A stretch of 64,000 nt of DNA from Anaerolineae bacterium (GCA_013314735.1 JABUFD010000002.1:1054001-1118000); one strand, 5' to 3'; shown: positions 39,664 through 48,885, numbered from the stretch's first letter. Numbers and translations are program-made. Notes: generated by a model from the letters alone, not told the origin.

Positions 39664-39707
39664 GTGTTTTCTCCTAGTGTGAAACAATCACCTTCCATTT
39701 TAACCTA

Positions 39708-39736
39708 TTTTCATCACCTTTGATTTGGGTTATGAT
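39708..39736 (+). promoter_or_regulatory. Weak promoter for the VOC gene
   Basis: TATGAT at 39731-39736 with TTTTCA 17 bp upstream. Consistent with a sigma-A-type promoter but the -35 is poor. Confidence 0.35.
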
Positions 39737-39772
39737 GGAAACAACGATATGAACAGAGTGAAAGAGGAAACC

Positions 39773-40153
39773 ATGCCGAACGTGATCCATTTTGAAATTC
39801 ATGCCACCGAACCGAAAATCCTGGTGGATTTTTATACCAACCTGTTTGGCTGGAAGATCAGCCAATGGGAAGGCCCGATGGAATATTACCTGGTGGATAG
39901 CGGAGAAGCCGCCCTGGGCGGGGCTATCCAGCGGCGCCCGGAAGGCACGCCGCCGGGAGATCATCCGGTGAATGCTTTTGTGTGCACGGTTGAAGTCGAG
40001 GATCTGGAGGCGATGCTGGGAAAAAGCACTGCGCTCGGTGCCAGTATTCAGCTTCCGAAAATGCCGGTGCCCGGCATCGGTTGGATGGCGTACATCAAGG
40101 ACCCGGACGGTAACCTGCTGGGGATGATGCAGACGGATGCGCAGGCTGCCTGA
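39773..40153 (+). CDS. Glyoxalase/VOC superfamily protein, 126 aa
   Basis: I choose MPNVIHFEIHATEP at 39773 because AGAGGAAACC precedes it; an upstream in-frame ATG lacks a site. The beta-alpha-beta-beta-beta modules are evident: VIHFEIHATEPKILVDFYTN LFGW and NAFVCTVEVEDLEAMLGK, ending GWMAYIKDPDGNLLGMMQ. The potential metal ligands include H of HFEIHA and the E/D of the last strand. Substrate unknown; many members are dioxygenases or resistance proteins. Confidence 0.85.
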   Translation: MPNVIHFEIHATEPKILVDFYTNLFGWKISQWEGPMEYYLVDSGEAALGGAIQRRPEGTPPGDHPVNAFVCTVEVEDLEAMLGKSTALGASIQLPKMPVPGIGWMAYIKDPDGNLLGMMQTDAQAA

Positions 40154-40198
40154 CGGTTTTTATTTACAGACCAATTCATTTTTCCAGCGCTGATCCTG

Positions 40199-40226
40199 TT
40201 TGGCAAAACCCTGTTTTGGGTATAAT
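40199..40226 (+). promoter_or_regulatory. Promoter of the TIM-barrel isomerase gene
   Basis: TTTGGC at 40199-40204 and TATAAT at 40221-40226 with 16-bp spacing. Close to consensus. Confidence 0.6.
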
Positions 40227-40261
40227 CACATACATCCGGCTTCAGCCGGGGTGATGTGATT
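40224..40261 (+). other. Palindromic leader hairpin
   Basis: AATCACAT (40224) pairs with ATGTGATT (40254), and CCGGC pairs with GCCGG around TTCA. It overlaps the -10 and the start of the transcript, so it may be an operator or a 5' leader hairpin. Confidence 0.5.
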
Positions 40262-40285
40262 GCTGAACACAGAAGGAGGCACTGG

Positions 40286-41104
40286 TTGAAACTGAGCTAT
40301 ACCACGCTGGCATGCCCGGATTGGAATTTGCAGACCATCTGCCGGATGGCGGTCAATTACGGCTACGACGGGATCGATTTCCGCGGTTACCTGGAGGAGA
40401 TCGACATCACGCGCCTGCCGCTGTTCCACGGTCAGGATGCGCCGCGCATGATCCGGGAGCATGGGCTGTTGGTCAGCGGCGTCAGCAGCAGTATTAAAAT
40501 CTGTGATGCCGATTCGCGCACAGCCGCCCTGGAGGAGGCGCGCCGCACCATTGATGTGTGCCACAACCTGCAGGCCAGGCATGTGCGGATTTTTGGCGGT
40601 GGTGATTCTGCCCATTTGAGTAAAGCACAGCTGGCAGAAACCGGGCGGGAGACGATGGCTGCCATCCTAGCGCTGGACGGCGCGCAGGAACTCTCGTGGA
40701 ATTTTGAAACCCACGACGCGTGGGTGGCGGCGTCCGACTGCCGCCTGCTGCTGGACGCGATTCCCTTCCCTTCCTTTAATCTGCTGTGGGACCTGGGGAA
40801 TAATTTCATGTTCACGGCCGAAACCGCCGAAGATTTGTGGGCGCAGGCTGGCAAACGGCTGGCGTATACCCACATCAAAGATGCCAAGCGTGTCACCGGA
40901 GGCGGTGACGCGAACAGCTGGCAGTATGTGCTGCCCGGCGAGGGCGAACTGCCGCTGGCAGAGGCGGTTCACAGTCTGCAGGCCGCGGGGTTCGCAGGCT
41001 GGTATGTGCTGGAACATGAAAAACGCTGGCATCCGAACCTCGACTCACCAGAGTTAGTGATCCCGGCATATGCGCGGTGGATGCGGGAGTTGGAAAAGCG
41101 GTAA
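40286..41104 (+). CDS. Sugar-phosphate isomerase/epimerase-like TIM barrel, 272 aa
   Basis: The TTG at 40286 follows GAAGGAGG at 6 bp and gives MKLSYTTLACPDWNLQTICR; a longer frame has no site. The barrel pattern includes YGYDGIDFRG, HVRIFGGGD, WNFETHD (glutamate ligand), NLLWDLGNNF, YTHIKDAKR and WYVLEHEKRW (final glutamate), the metal-ligand positions of the xylose-isomerase-like family. It likely acts on a sugar or inositol derivative. It is 70 bp ahead of a transporter. Confidence 0.8.
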   Translation: MKLSYTTLACPDWNLQTICRMAVNYGYDGIDFRGYLEEIDITRLPLFHGQDAPRMIREHGLLVSGVSSSIKICDADSRTAALEEARRTIDVCHNLQARHVRIFGGGDSAHLSKAQLAETGRETMAAILALDGAQELSWNFETHDAWVAASDCRLLLDAIPFPSFNLLWDLGNNFMFTAETAEDLWAQAGKRLAYTHIKDAKRVTGGGDANSWQYVLPGEGELPLAEAVHSLQAAGFAGWYVLEHEKRWHPNLDSPELVIPAYARWMRELEKR

Positions 41105-41174
41105 TCCTTTCCCTGTTCAGGGTGGTGGTCTGCCGTTAAAATCAATCCATTCTGCTGTGAAGGAAGCGATTGGA

Positions 41175-42152
41175 ATGGACAAGAAAACCCTGAACCGCGG
41201 TTACGCGGCGGCGCTGGCCAGCGCATTGATCCTGGCGTGGACCGGGATATTCATCAGTTATCTCACCCGTACTTACCGCATCCCCTCGCTGGTGCTGGCG
41301 TATTGGCGGGAATTGTTCGTGGTGCTGGTATTGCTGGTGGCATTGGGCATCTTCCGCCTTGCACCGCTGCGGGTGAACCGGAAACAGCTGGGCTTTCTGG
41401 CCTGGTATGGCCTGGCACTGGCGGTGTTTAACAGCCTGTGGACGCTGGCGGTAGCCTTCAGCGGTGCGGCGGTGGCAACGGTGCTGGTGTATTCTTCGGG
41501 GGCGTTCACCGCCCTGTTGGGCTGGCTCCTGTTCCGGGAACGGCTCGATTGGGTGAAAGGTTTGGCTGTGATCCTGTGCCTGGGCGGCTGCCTGCTGGTC
41601 TCCGGCGCGGCTGATCCGGCAGCCTGGGCGGTGAATGGTATGGGGATCATCACCGGCATTCTCAGCGGTTTGCTGTACGCCGTATACAGCCTGATGGGGC
41701 GCGCAGCCGCGGAACAACACATCAACCCCTGGACGACGATTCTGTATACCTTCGGGTTTGCCTCCTGCATTCTGCTGGCGGTGAACCTGCTGCCGCTGGA
41801 CTTCATCCCCGGGTCGGCGCAATCGGCGGGTGAGATGCTGTGGCTGGACACGCAATGGCAGGGATGGGGAATCCTCTTCCTGCTGGCTGCCGGGCCAACG
41901 GTGCTCGGGTTTGGAGTCTACAACGTCAGCCTGGGCTACCTGCCTTCGAGTGTGGCCAATCTGATCGTCACCCTCGAACCAGTGTTCACATCAGCGATCG
42001 CCTTTTTGCTGCTGGGCGAAACCATGGATGGGGTGCAAATCTCTGGTAGTTTCCTGATTCTGGGTGGTGTATTGTTGATGCGGGGGCAGGCGCGCTGGTT
42101 GGAAAGACATTCACAGCCAGCGGAAGCAAACGTTCCTGCTGCTGTTGATTGA
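41175..42152 (+). CDS. EamA/DMT-family transporter, 325 aa
   Basis: About ten hydrophobic segments in two EamA repeats are visible (ASALILAWTGIFISYLTRTY; LASAVFNSLWTL-like segments; GLLYAVYSLMGRAA; GYLPSSVANLIVTLEPVFTS). The second repeat ends in the typical LEPVFTSAIAFLLLGETM. The family exports or imports small metabolites such as amino acids or sugars. Start MDKKTLNRG has a modest AAGCGATTGGA site; a GTG at 41157 is an alternative. Neighbouring the isomerase, it may move the same metabolite. Confidence 0.85.
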   Translation: MDKKTLNRGYAAALASALILAWTGIFISYLTRTYRIPSLVLAYWRELFVVLVLLVALGIFRLAPLRVNRKQLGFLAWYGLALAVFNSLWTLAVAFSGAAVATVLVYSSGAFTALLGWLLFRERLDWVKGLAVILCLGGCLLVSGAADPAAWAVNGMGIITGILSGLLYAVYSLMGRAAAEQHINPWTTILYTFGFASCILLAVNLLPLDFIPGSAQSAGEMLWLDTQWQGWGILFLLAAGPTVLGFGVYNVSLGYLPSSVANLIVTLEPVFTSAIAFLLLGETMDGVQISGSFLILGGVLLMRGQARWLERHSQPAEANVPAAVD

Positions 42153-42242
42153 TCATGAACGTCAGTTGTTTTGCATTAAATCGCAGCCTATTTCAGCTGT
42201 ATCTCCTTACAGTTTTGTAAGCCTGCCTGCTGTCCTGTGGAG

Positions 42243-42248
42243 TATAAT
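42243..42248 (+). promoter_or_regulatory. -10 box upstream of the HD-GYP gene
   Basis: A consensus TATAAT 76 bp before the start; no clear -35 at 16-18 bp. A CTTAC/GTAAG repeat lies upstream at 42205-42221. Confidence 0.4.
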
Positions 42249-42323
42249 GGTGTTAATACGCATGTCTGGACAGGTTACCTGATGTGTGCAAAAGATCCTT
42301 CATGAAGCAAACGGAGCTGTTGT

Positions 42324-45300
42324 GTGACAGAAGCGTTTTGTATTTTCCTGGTTCACCCGGATTGTGATTATCTTCACGCCTGTCAAAAGGGGCTCGAAAA
42401 TACGCCAGTTGTGGTGTCGGTTTTTAGCACAGACGAAGCAGCTTACGAGGCGGCAGCAACGCAGCAGCCGCACTGGATTATCACCCGGGCACTGACTGCA
42501 ACCCGGACGCCGCCTGAGATGGCCGCGATGGTGCAAGCTGCTTTGTGCCCGCAGGAACCGTCCTGGAACAAACATGCGGCCGGGCTATTGGATGAGGCTG
42601 AAAAGCTGGCCCGTTTGGGAAGTTGGAGCGTGGATATTGCCAGTGGGAAAACAGAGTGGTCGGTTGGATTGTTCCTGCTGAGTGGAATGCAGCCCGGGTG
42701 GATTGAACCTTCGATTGAGAGCGCATTGGCATTGGTTCACCCGGCGGACCGGGATCGATACGCGCAAACGATCCAGCACAGCATCGATACCGCCCAGCCG
42801 TTTCAGCTTGAAATGAGAGCACTGAAGCCTTCTGGGGAAATTATTTGGGTCAGCTCCAGAGGAAAGGTAACCACAGATGAGAACCACCAGCCCGTTCGCA
42901 TAGACGGTATTGTTCAGGATATTTCCGAGCGGAAAACGCATGATATTCACCTGACAGAAGCGGTCAACTTTGCCACCTCCATCCTCGAACAACTACCAGG
43001 AATCTTTGTCTTGTTTGATGAGCAGGGGCGTATCCAGCGTTGGAATCAGAACCTGTTGCACGCCACGCAGTATCGTGAAAACGAATTGTACCAGAAACCT
43101 GTTACCGATTTTTTCCCACCTACAGACGCCGTTGTGATAGCGAATGAGATCGAGCGCGTTTTTGCGGGTGAGGTGCGCGAAGTTTCCACCGCGATTTACA
43201 CCCGGGAAGGCACAGCCATCCCGTACCAGATCAACGCCGCCCGTTATGAGTCCCGTGATGGCCCGACAGCGATTGCGATCGGGTTTGACCGCTCCGAGGC
43301 AGCAAATGCCGAGGAATCCCTGCAGCGTCAACTGACGGAATTGTTGATCCTGCAAAAGATATCGGACCTTGCCCTGCATTTGAATGACGAGGATGAATTG
43401 ATCGCCAGGGCTACCCAATTGCTGAGTGATAATATCTACATGGATCATTGCGGAATCATCATCCGTGATGACGCAAGTGGTTTCTATCGTGTCCACTCAT
43501 CCTACAGTGGGCTGCGGCAGGACGCCCTGCACCTTGAGTTTTCGGCTGACAAAGGCATCGTCGGGCGCTGCATTAAGCATCGGCAGCAGTTGCGCATTGA
43601 TGATGTCACCTGCTGCCCGGATTACATCTCCGGCTCCCAGGTGGGGATGCGTTCAGAATTGTGTGCGCCGATGATTGTCGGCGATGATGTGATCGGTGTG
43701 ATCAATGCGGAAAGCAAAGAACTGGCTGCTTTTTCTGCGGGGGATGAGCGACTGATTGGCACCGCCGCTACATTATTGGGGGTGGCCATCCAAAAAACAC
43801 GCCTCTACAAACGCGAACGGCAGCGTTGGCTGGAGGCTGATGTGCAGCACCAGGTCAGCCGTGCGTTAACCATGTCGCTGGATTTGCGAGAAATGTTGGA
43901 AAACCTTTTGATCGGGCTGGAACGGGTGATCCCGTATGATTCGGCGGCGGTCTTTTTCGTTGATGGTGATGTATTGCGGATTGTCTGGGGACGGGGATTC
44001 CCCGAACCGGAAAAAGTGATTGGCCTGGAAAGCTCCGTCAACGATCTATTGTTCCAGCATATCAAGGGAACCCGGGCAGCGCTGATTGTCGATGATGTCC
44101 GGCAGGACGCGCGCTTTCTGGACTATGGCGACCTTTCGTATGTGCGGGGATGGATGGGGGTTCCGCTGATGGACCAGGGGACGGTGTTTGGCTATTTCAC
44201 CCTCGATAGAACCGTACCCAATGCTTTTACCCCCGAACAAGCCGCCCTGGCTTCCACGTTTGCCAACCATGCGGCTTCGGCGATCATGAAGGCGCGCCTG
44301 TTCAGTCAGACACAGAAGCGGTTGTCGCAGTTGCAGGCTCTGCATGAGATCGACCAGATGATCACGACCAGCTTCGATTTACACGCAACGATGGCATCAT
44401 TTCTCATGCAGGTCTCCAGGCAACTGGGTGTTGACGCGGCAGATATCCTGCGGCTGAACAAGAAAACGCAGGAGTTGGATTTTGTCATTTCCAATGGCTT
44501 TAATACCAACGCACTGCAACACACCCACCTGCCGTTGAACCTGGGCTATGCCGGGAAGGCCGCCCTGACCGGTGTAATGATTCACATCCCTGACCTTTCC
44601 GATACCCAAAATGAGTTTTCCCGTTCTCCGGCATTCGCGGATGAAAACTTTATCACCTATTACGCCGTTCCCCTGGTTGCCAGGGGAGAAGTCAAGGGGG
44701 TGTTGGAAGTTTTCCACCGCTCCCCACTGGCCGTGAACACGGATTGGCACGAATTCCTCCATATCCTTGCCACCCAGGCAGCGATCGCAATTGACAACCT
44801 GGACCTGTTTGAGAATTTACAGAACATCAACCTGGAATTGACCTTGGCGTATGATGCCACCCTCGAAGGCTGGGCCAAAGCGCTTGAAATGCGCGACCAG
44901 GAAACGGAAGGTCATTCGATGCGCGTGACAGAATTAACCCTGCAACTGGCGCGCGCGATGGAAATTTCCACCGAGGAATTGGTCCACATTCGCCGCGGCG
45001 CCATGCTGCATGACATCGGCAAAATGGGGATTCCCGATTCGATCCTGTTGAAGCCCGGCGCGCTCAATGAACGGGAATGGGAGATCATGCGGATGCACCC
45101 GGCGCTGGCCTACCAGGCCCTCTCAAAAATCCCGTTCCTGCAGCCTGCACTTGATATTCCCTACTGCCACCACGAAAAGTGGGACGGGAGTGGGTATCCA
45201 CAGGGATTGGCCGGTGAAGCAATCCCGCTGCCAGCGCGGATTTTTGCCGTGGTCGATGTCTATGACGCGCTTTCGTCCGAGCGTCCCTACCGCCCACCCT

Positions 45301-45416
45301 GGGACAGGGAACGCGTACTCCAGTATATCAGGAATCAGAGCGGCATTCACTTTGACCCCCACATTGTTGCGGTTTTCCTTGATTTTTTGGAAACCAACCC
45401 TGGATTCGGGAAGTAA
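42324..45416 (+). CDS. PAS-PAS-GAF(x3)-HD-GYP signalling protein, 1030 aa
   Basis: GTG start after GGAG. A short N-terminal receiver-like stretch is followed by PAS domains (LARLGSWSVDIASGKTEWSV to VQDISERKTHD; LEQLPGIFVLFDEQGRIQRW), three GAF domains (ISDLALHLNDEDELIARATQ; VSRALTMSLDLREMLENLLI; LHEIDQMITTSFDLHATMAS) and an HD-GYP domain. The metal site is intact: HDIGKMGIPD and HHEKWDGSGYP. HD-GYP proteins hydrolyse cyclic di-GMP. It would couple sensed signals to cyclic di-GMP turnover. No membrane segment is visible. Confidence 0.9.
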   Translation: MTEAFCIFLVHPDCDYLHACQKGLENTPVVVSVFSTDEAAYEAAATQQPHWIITRALTATRTPPEMAAMVQAALCPQEPSWNKHAAGLLDEAEKLARLGSWSVDIASGKTEWSVGLFLLSGMQPGWIEPSIESALALVHPADRDRYAQTIQHSIDTAQPFQLEMRALKPSGEIIWVSSRGKVTTDENHQPVRIDGIVQDISERKTHDIHLTEAVNFATSILEQLPGIFVLFDEQGRIQRWNQNLLHATQYRENELYQKPVTDFFPPTDAVVIANEIERVFAGEVREVSTAIYTREGTAIPYQINAARYESRDGPTAIAIGFDRSEAANAEESLQRQLTELLILQKISDLALHLNDEDELIARATQLLSDNIYMDHCGIIIRDDASGFYRVHSSYSGLRQDALHLEFSADKGIVGRCIKHRQQLRIDDVTCCPDYISGSQVGMRSELCAPMIVGDDVIGVINAESKELAAFSAGDERLIGTAATLLGVAIQKTRLYKRERQRWLEADVQHQVSRALTMSLDLREMLENLLIGLERVIPYDSAAVFFVDGDVLRIVWGRGFPEPEKVIGLESSVNDLLFQHIKGTRAALIVDDVRQDARFLDYGDLSYVRGWMGVPLMDQGTVFGYFTLDRTVPNAFTPEQAALASTFANHAASAIMKARLFSQTQKRLSQLQALHEIDQMITTSFDLHATMASFLMQVSRQLGVDAADILRLNKKTQELDFVISNGFNTNALQHTHLPLNLGYAGKAALTGVMIHIPDLSDTQNEFSRSPAFADENFITYYAVPLVARGEVKGVLEVFHRSPLAVNTDWHEFLHILATQAAIAIDNLDLFENLQNINLELTLAYDATLEGWAKALEMRDQETEGHSMRVTELTLQLARAMEISTEELVHIRRGAMLHDIGKMGIPDSILLKPGALNEREWEIMRMHPALAYQALSKIPFLQPALDIPYCHHEKWDGSGYPQGLAGEAIPLPARIFAVVDVYDALSSERPYRPPWDRERVLQYIRNQSGIHFDPHIVAVFLDFLETNPGFGK

Positions 45417-45669
45417 GCAACGGACACCGGATTGCATTCTGCATGGCGCAGGTTCTCATTGGCATCCTGCACCTGATGTCTGCCATTGCTGAGAGCAGGA
45501 AAGACTGTATGCTGGTAGCCGGCAGTAAATGTGCGGCAGGGTTGGGGTTTCGTACACCGCTTGCCCAGTAAAAATCCAGCAGTTTTTTGCCAAAAACTGA
45601 TAGAATCAGATTCAGGAACACCGTGGATAACCAATCTGGTTTTCACCCACCAAAGATGAAGGACAGGCG
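45417..45669. other. Intergenic stretch without a clear feature
   Basis: About 250 bp between the HD-GYP and sulfotransferase genes. I see no coding frame with a ribosome site, no strong hairpin and no convincing promoter. Confidence 0.4.
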
Positions 45670-47301
45670 ATGGCAAAATCCCCTTCAACAGCACAATTAA
45701 GAATCAACCGCATCTTGCGGAATTACTTGAATACACATGGCACGATGGACGGTGTCATCGGTGAATTGGAAGCGCATCTGCAGCAAAGCGCGGAGAACAA
45801 GCAAAGATTATTGACCAGCCTGGAATCTGATCCTGCGCTGCGGGAGGCTGTCATTACGGCGGTCTCTGAAACACCGGCATTGCAGCAGGAATTGATCACC
45901 CAATTTGCGGGGAATCCAGGCGGGATGGGCCTCCTGCTGCAGGAACTGCAAACGAACGAGGATTTTCAACATCGTGTACTGGAGATGCTGACCGATCTTG
46001 AGATTCTTCAGGGAGCATACCATTCCCTGGTGCGGGAGCATCCCGAACAATTACGACGTTTGCTGGTGATGCTGGAGAAGGAACCGGCTTTGATGGCAGC
46101 GGTCCTTTCCTTCTTAAAACGAAAAGGTTTCACGGCGGTGAAATTGGAAGCCGTGAAGCAATGGCTCAGCGCTGATGAGGAACACCTGGCGGACCTGCTC
46201 CGGTATCTGCAAAAAAATGAAGCATTCCAGGAAGGTTTGCGTGAATTCATGATGCGGAAGCCGAGTTTTGCGCCCTGGATTGTAGAATGGATCACCGCAG
46301 AGGAAAGCAATCTGAAAAAATTCCTGCAAGCCGTGCGCAACGATCCTGATCAGCATCGCGCTTTGTTCAACGCGCTGGGAAGTTCACCGGAATTCCGCGA
46401 GGCCTTCCGGCGTGAATTGTGGCAGGAAGGCAGCAGCATACAGGAATTTTTTGCGACAATGGCAGAGGATGAATCTCTGCGCACAGCCTTCGTCCGCGAG
46501 GCAAGCCAGCGGGAACCGTACCGGTCCATTTTGCAGGTCATGCGCAGCCAGGAAACCGTCAACCACCTGTCGTACATACTGCCCACCGTGACGCTTTCTT
46601 TCCCCCGCTCGGGTAGCAACTTTTTCCAGACTGTCCTGCAGGGTTCCAGCGGTCTGACCTGCATTTCACTGTACCATCCCAATTATCCTTCCAACGGGGT
46701 GTTCAATTTGAAATCGCACGCGCTCACGCCGGACAACCTGCGCCGGGAATTCGCCGACATGGTTCCCTATGCGGTGGAGTACCCGGAAAAAATGATCTTG
46801 ATTCAGCGTGATCCGCGTGATGTGATGATCTCTTTCTACCATTTTGCCTGCGCCAATCATCAGCAGGAATTTACCCAGGACGAATTTCTGGGTCTGAATT
46901 ATTATTTTGCTGCCAATCAACCCGGCAAACGCGGGGTGAAGAATGTGTTGTATCTGCCAGGCCCGGAATCCTGCACGGTACTGGAAGCTTTTCAATTATT
47001 CACCGCTTCGCACTTTGGCGGCAACGAGGATTCGGTACGCTGTGTGCTGGCCTACGAAGCCATGGTACAAAGCCCGCAGGAGACCTTCCAGCGCGCGTTC
47101 GAATTTCTTGGATTGGACTGCAAGTTGGACCCGGTATTCCTGAATTTTAAAGTTTCACAGTATTCGGATGAAAACCGCCAGCGAGGGATGGCTGGTGGCT
47201 GGCGGGAAACGCAAACCCGGCAGCAATATGCGCTGTTGATCGACCGGGTGAATGCCCACCTTTCCAATGAAATCGAAGCGCTGGGATATTCGTTGGACTG
47301 A
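45670..47301 (+). CDS. Sulfotransferase-domain protein with long helical N-terminus, 543 aa
   Basis: The C-terminal 240 residues carry sulfotransferase motifs: LSFPRSGSNFFQTVL (5'-phosphosulfate loop) and ILIQRDPRDVMISFYHF (3'-phosphate site). Residues 20-300 are all helical with degenerate repeats such as LTSLESDPALREAVIT, LLVMLEKEPALMAAVLSFL and FLQAVRNDPDQHRALFNAL. The N-terminal part is unusual for this family and could be a scaffold or acceptor-binding domain. PAPS-dependent sulfation of a carbohydrate or lipid is the likely activity. Confidence 0.8.
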   Translation: MAKSPSTAQLRINRILRNYLNTHGTMDGVIGELEAHLQQSAENKQRLLTSLESDPALREAVITAVSETPALQQELITQFAGNPGGMGLLLQELQTNEDFQHRVLEMLTDLEILQGAYHSLVREHPEQLRRLLVMLEKEPALMAAVLSFLKRKGFTAVKLEAVKQWLSADEEHLADLLRYLQKNEAFQEGLREFMMRKPSFAPWIVEWITAEESNLKKFLQAVRNDPDQHRALFNALGSSPEFREAFRRELWQEGSSIQEFFATMAEDESLRTAFVREASQREPYRSILQVMRSQETVNHLSYILPTVTLSFPRSGSNFFQTVLQGSSGLTCISLYHPNYPSNGVFNLKSHALTPDNLRREFADMVPYAVEYPEKMILIQRDPRDVMISFYHFACANHQQEFTQDEFLGLNYYFAANQPGKRGVKNVLYLPGPESCTVLEAFQLFTASHFGGNEDSVRCVLAYEAMVQSPQETFQRAFEFLGLDCKLDPVFLNFKVSQYSDENRQRGMAGGWRETQTRQQYALLIDRVNAHLSNEIEALGYSLD

Positions 47302-47323
47302 CCCCTCTTGCTTGTGGTATACT
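47293..47323 (+). promoter_or_regulatory. Promoter of the fluoride riboswitch
   Basis: TATACT at 47318-47323; TTGGAC at 47293-47298 with 19-bp spacing. It lies just upstream of the riboswitch. Confidence 0.45.
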
Positions 47324-47327
47324 GCCA

Positions 47328-47380
47328 GCGGTGGCGATGGAGTTCGCCCTGAAATGCTGAATCAGCTGATGACTCCTGCA
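47328..47380 (+). ncRNA. Fluoride riboswitch (crcB motif)
   Basis: The hallmark segments are present in order: GGTGGCGATGGAGTTCGCCC, CTGAA, a short pairing arm (GCTGA/TCAGC) and TGATGACTCCT. This matches the crcB RNA consensus, with the pseudoknot-forming GGCGATGG and CTGATGACTCCT parts. It controls the fluoride exporter gene that follows. Confidence 0.9.
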
Positions 47381-47408
47381 AAAGAGATGACTTTTGCAGG
47401 AGTTTTTT
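47372..47408 (+). terminator. Riboswitch expression-platform terminator
   Basis: CTCCTGCAAAA pairs with TTTTGCAGGAG, followed by TTTTTT. Its 5' strand overlaps the ACTCCT of the aptamer, so fluoride binding would prevent the terminator. Confidence 0.88.
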
Positions 47409-47440
47409 GACGGCAGCCGTAGTTGCCGGTGGAGGTGTTC

Positions 47441-47845
47441 TTGAAAGCGATGTTGATGATTGGCCTCGGTGGGTTTCTTGGTGCCAACCTGCGCTATTTT
47501 GTGTGTGATTGGGCGGTACGCCGCTGGGGGACACAATTCCCGCACGGCACGCTGATTGTCAATCTGGTTGGCAGTTTTGTGATCGGTCTGGTGCTGGTGC
47601 TGCTGGCAGAAAAGTTTTCGCTCGAGCCGTATTGGAAACACCTGCTGGTAACCGGGTTCCTGGGAGCATTCACCACATTTTCCAGTTACATGAATGAAGC
47701 CGTCGGCTTGATGCTGGCAGGCAACCTGGGACAGGGTTTGTTTTACCTGTTGGGCAGCGTCGGGTTGGGTCTGATCGCAGTGCTGTTGGGCGGGATCGTC
47801 GGGGGCCTGTTCCTGGGGCGGGTGCCGGTTGCCAACGTTTCGTGA
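47441..47845 (+). CDS. crcB: CrcB/Fluc fluoride channel, 134 aa
   Basis: I choose the TTG at 47441, 5 bp after GGTGGAGG. Four hydrophobic helices are visible (MLMIGLGGFLGANLRYFV; GTLIVNLVGSFVIGLVLVLL; LVTGFLGAFTTFSSYMNE; LLGSVGLGLIAVLLGGIVGG). Signature residues G-G-x-x-G-A-x-x-R-Y, N-x-x-G-S-F and GFCGGxTTFSTF-like TGFLGAFTTFSSY are kept. It forms a dimeric fluoride exporter in the cytoplasmic membrane. Confidence 0.92.
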   Translation: MKAMLMIGLGGFLGANLRYFVCDWAVRRWGTQFPHGTLIVNLVGSFVIGLVLVLLAEKFSLEPYWKHLLVTGFLGAFTTFSSYMNEAVGLMLAGNLGQGLFYLLGSVGLGLIAVLLGGIVGGLFLGRVPVANVS

Positions 47846-47883
47846 GAGGATGTGTTGGCGTATTGCCATTATTACACAATAAA

Positions 47884-47912
47884 AAACCGCCGGGGATGCG
47901 CCCAGGCGGTTT
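47884..47912. terminator. Bidirectional terminator between crcB and the isomerase
   Basis: AAACCGCC pairs with GGCGGTTT; A-runs and T-containing tails lie on both sides. It serves both convergent genes. Confidence 0.75.
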
Positions 47913-47933
47913 GGGTTTGGTTTCTGTTGCTGT

Positions 47934-48839
47934 TTACAACACCGGGTTGGGATAGAACTCTCCGCCGCGGCATTGCTTGAGGTACTGCATGCCGCGTACC
48001 TGGCCGACCATTTCCAGTTCACCGCGGTAGACGGGGTCATGCCAGCCTTCGATATCAATCGCGCCGGTGAAGCCGCCCTTGCGCAGGATCGAGATCACAT
48101 CGGTCCAGTTGGTATCGCCAAAGCCGGGGGTGCGGTGGTAGGCGAATTGCCGGGCGCCTTCAATGCCATAGCGGCGAACCAGGTCCCAGTCGATGCTGGC
48201 ATCTTTGCCGTGCAGGTGGAAGACCTTGTGGACCCAGTCGCGCAGTTGAGGAAGGGGATCGATCAACTGGCACATCTGGTGGCAGGGTTCCCATTCCAGT
48301 CCGAGGTTTTCGGCAGGGAGGGCATCGAACATCAGTTCCCAGGCAATCGGGTTGAAAGCAATGTTCCACGAGCCGTCGCGCCAGTTACCACCCATCGGGC
48401 AGTTCTCAAAGGCGATGCGCACCTGCTTGCCGGCCGCCTGGTCCACCAGGGGGCCAAACACCTCAGTGAAGCGCGGAATATTCTCTTCCACGGTCTTGCC
48501 GGGAACGCGGCCGGTGAAACCAGCGACGATATCGGTTTTGAACAGGGCGGCGGCGTCTATCAGGCGTGCCCAGTCGGCACGGGCACGGGCGGCTTTTTCG
48601 TCTGATTGAAGTGGGTTGCCGTAAAGGCCCAGGGCACCGATGATGATATCACGTCCGCCGATGGCGGAAAATACATCATCCGCCAGTTTGGGCAGGTCGA
48701 CATCATCAGGAATGGTTTCCCAGAAATTGATCTGGAAGCTCTCAAAGCCGTAATCGGCAATCTGGCGGATGTAGTCGCCCAGCCGGGCATGTCCGCCGAT
48801 CAGGGTGCCGATGCGAATGGTGGTGACAGGATTGGTCAT
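47934..48839 (-). CDS. Sugar-phosphate isomerase/epimerase-like TIM barrel, 301 aa
   Basis: A xylose-isomerase-like barrel with IADYGFESFQINFWETIP, VRIAFENCPMGG (glutamate ligand), LGLEWEPCHQ, VFHLHGKDASIDW (histidine/aspartate ligands) and GAIDIEGWHDPVY (final glutamate). Members isomerise or epimerise sugars and inositols. It is divergent from a family 4 glycosidase, sharing a 220-bp control region, which suggests joint sugar use. Confidence 0.85.
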   Translation of the reverse strand: MTNPVTTIRIGTLIGGHARLGDYIRQIADYGFESFQINFWETIPDDVDLPKLADDVFSAIGGRDIIIGALGLYGNPLQSDEKAARARADWARLIDAAALFKTDIVAGFTGRVPGKTVEENIPRFTEVFGPLVDQAAGKQVRIAFENCPMGGNWRDGSWNIAFNPIAWELMFDALPAENLGLEWEPCHQMCQLIDPLPQLRDWVHKVFHLHGKDASIDWDLVRRYGIEGARQFAYHRTPGFGDTNWTDVISILRKGGFTGAIDIEGWHDPVYRGELEMVGQVRGMQYLKQCRGGEFYPNPVL

Positions 48840-48870
48840 GGATCATTACTCCTTTGTTCTTTCAAAATGG

Positions 48871-48885
48871 TACATACAGTATGTA
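48871..48885. promoter_or_regulatory. Palindromic operator candidate
   Basis: TACATACAGTATGTA is a perfect 7-bp inverted repeat around one base, 32 bp upstream of the isomerase start and in the shared divergent region with the glycosidase. Confidence 0.5.

Noticed and set aside
41142-41855. Gln/His/Arg-rich 237-codon frame on the - strand
   Set aside because: Mirror of the EamA transporter; composition typical of an antisense shadow.
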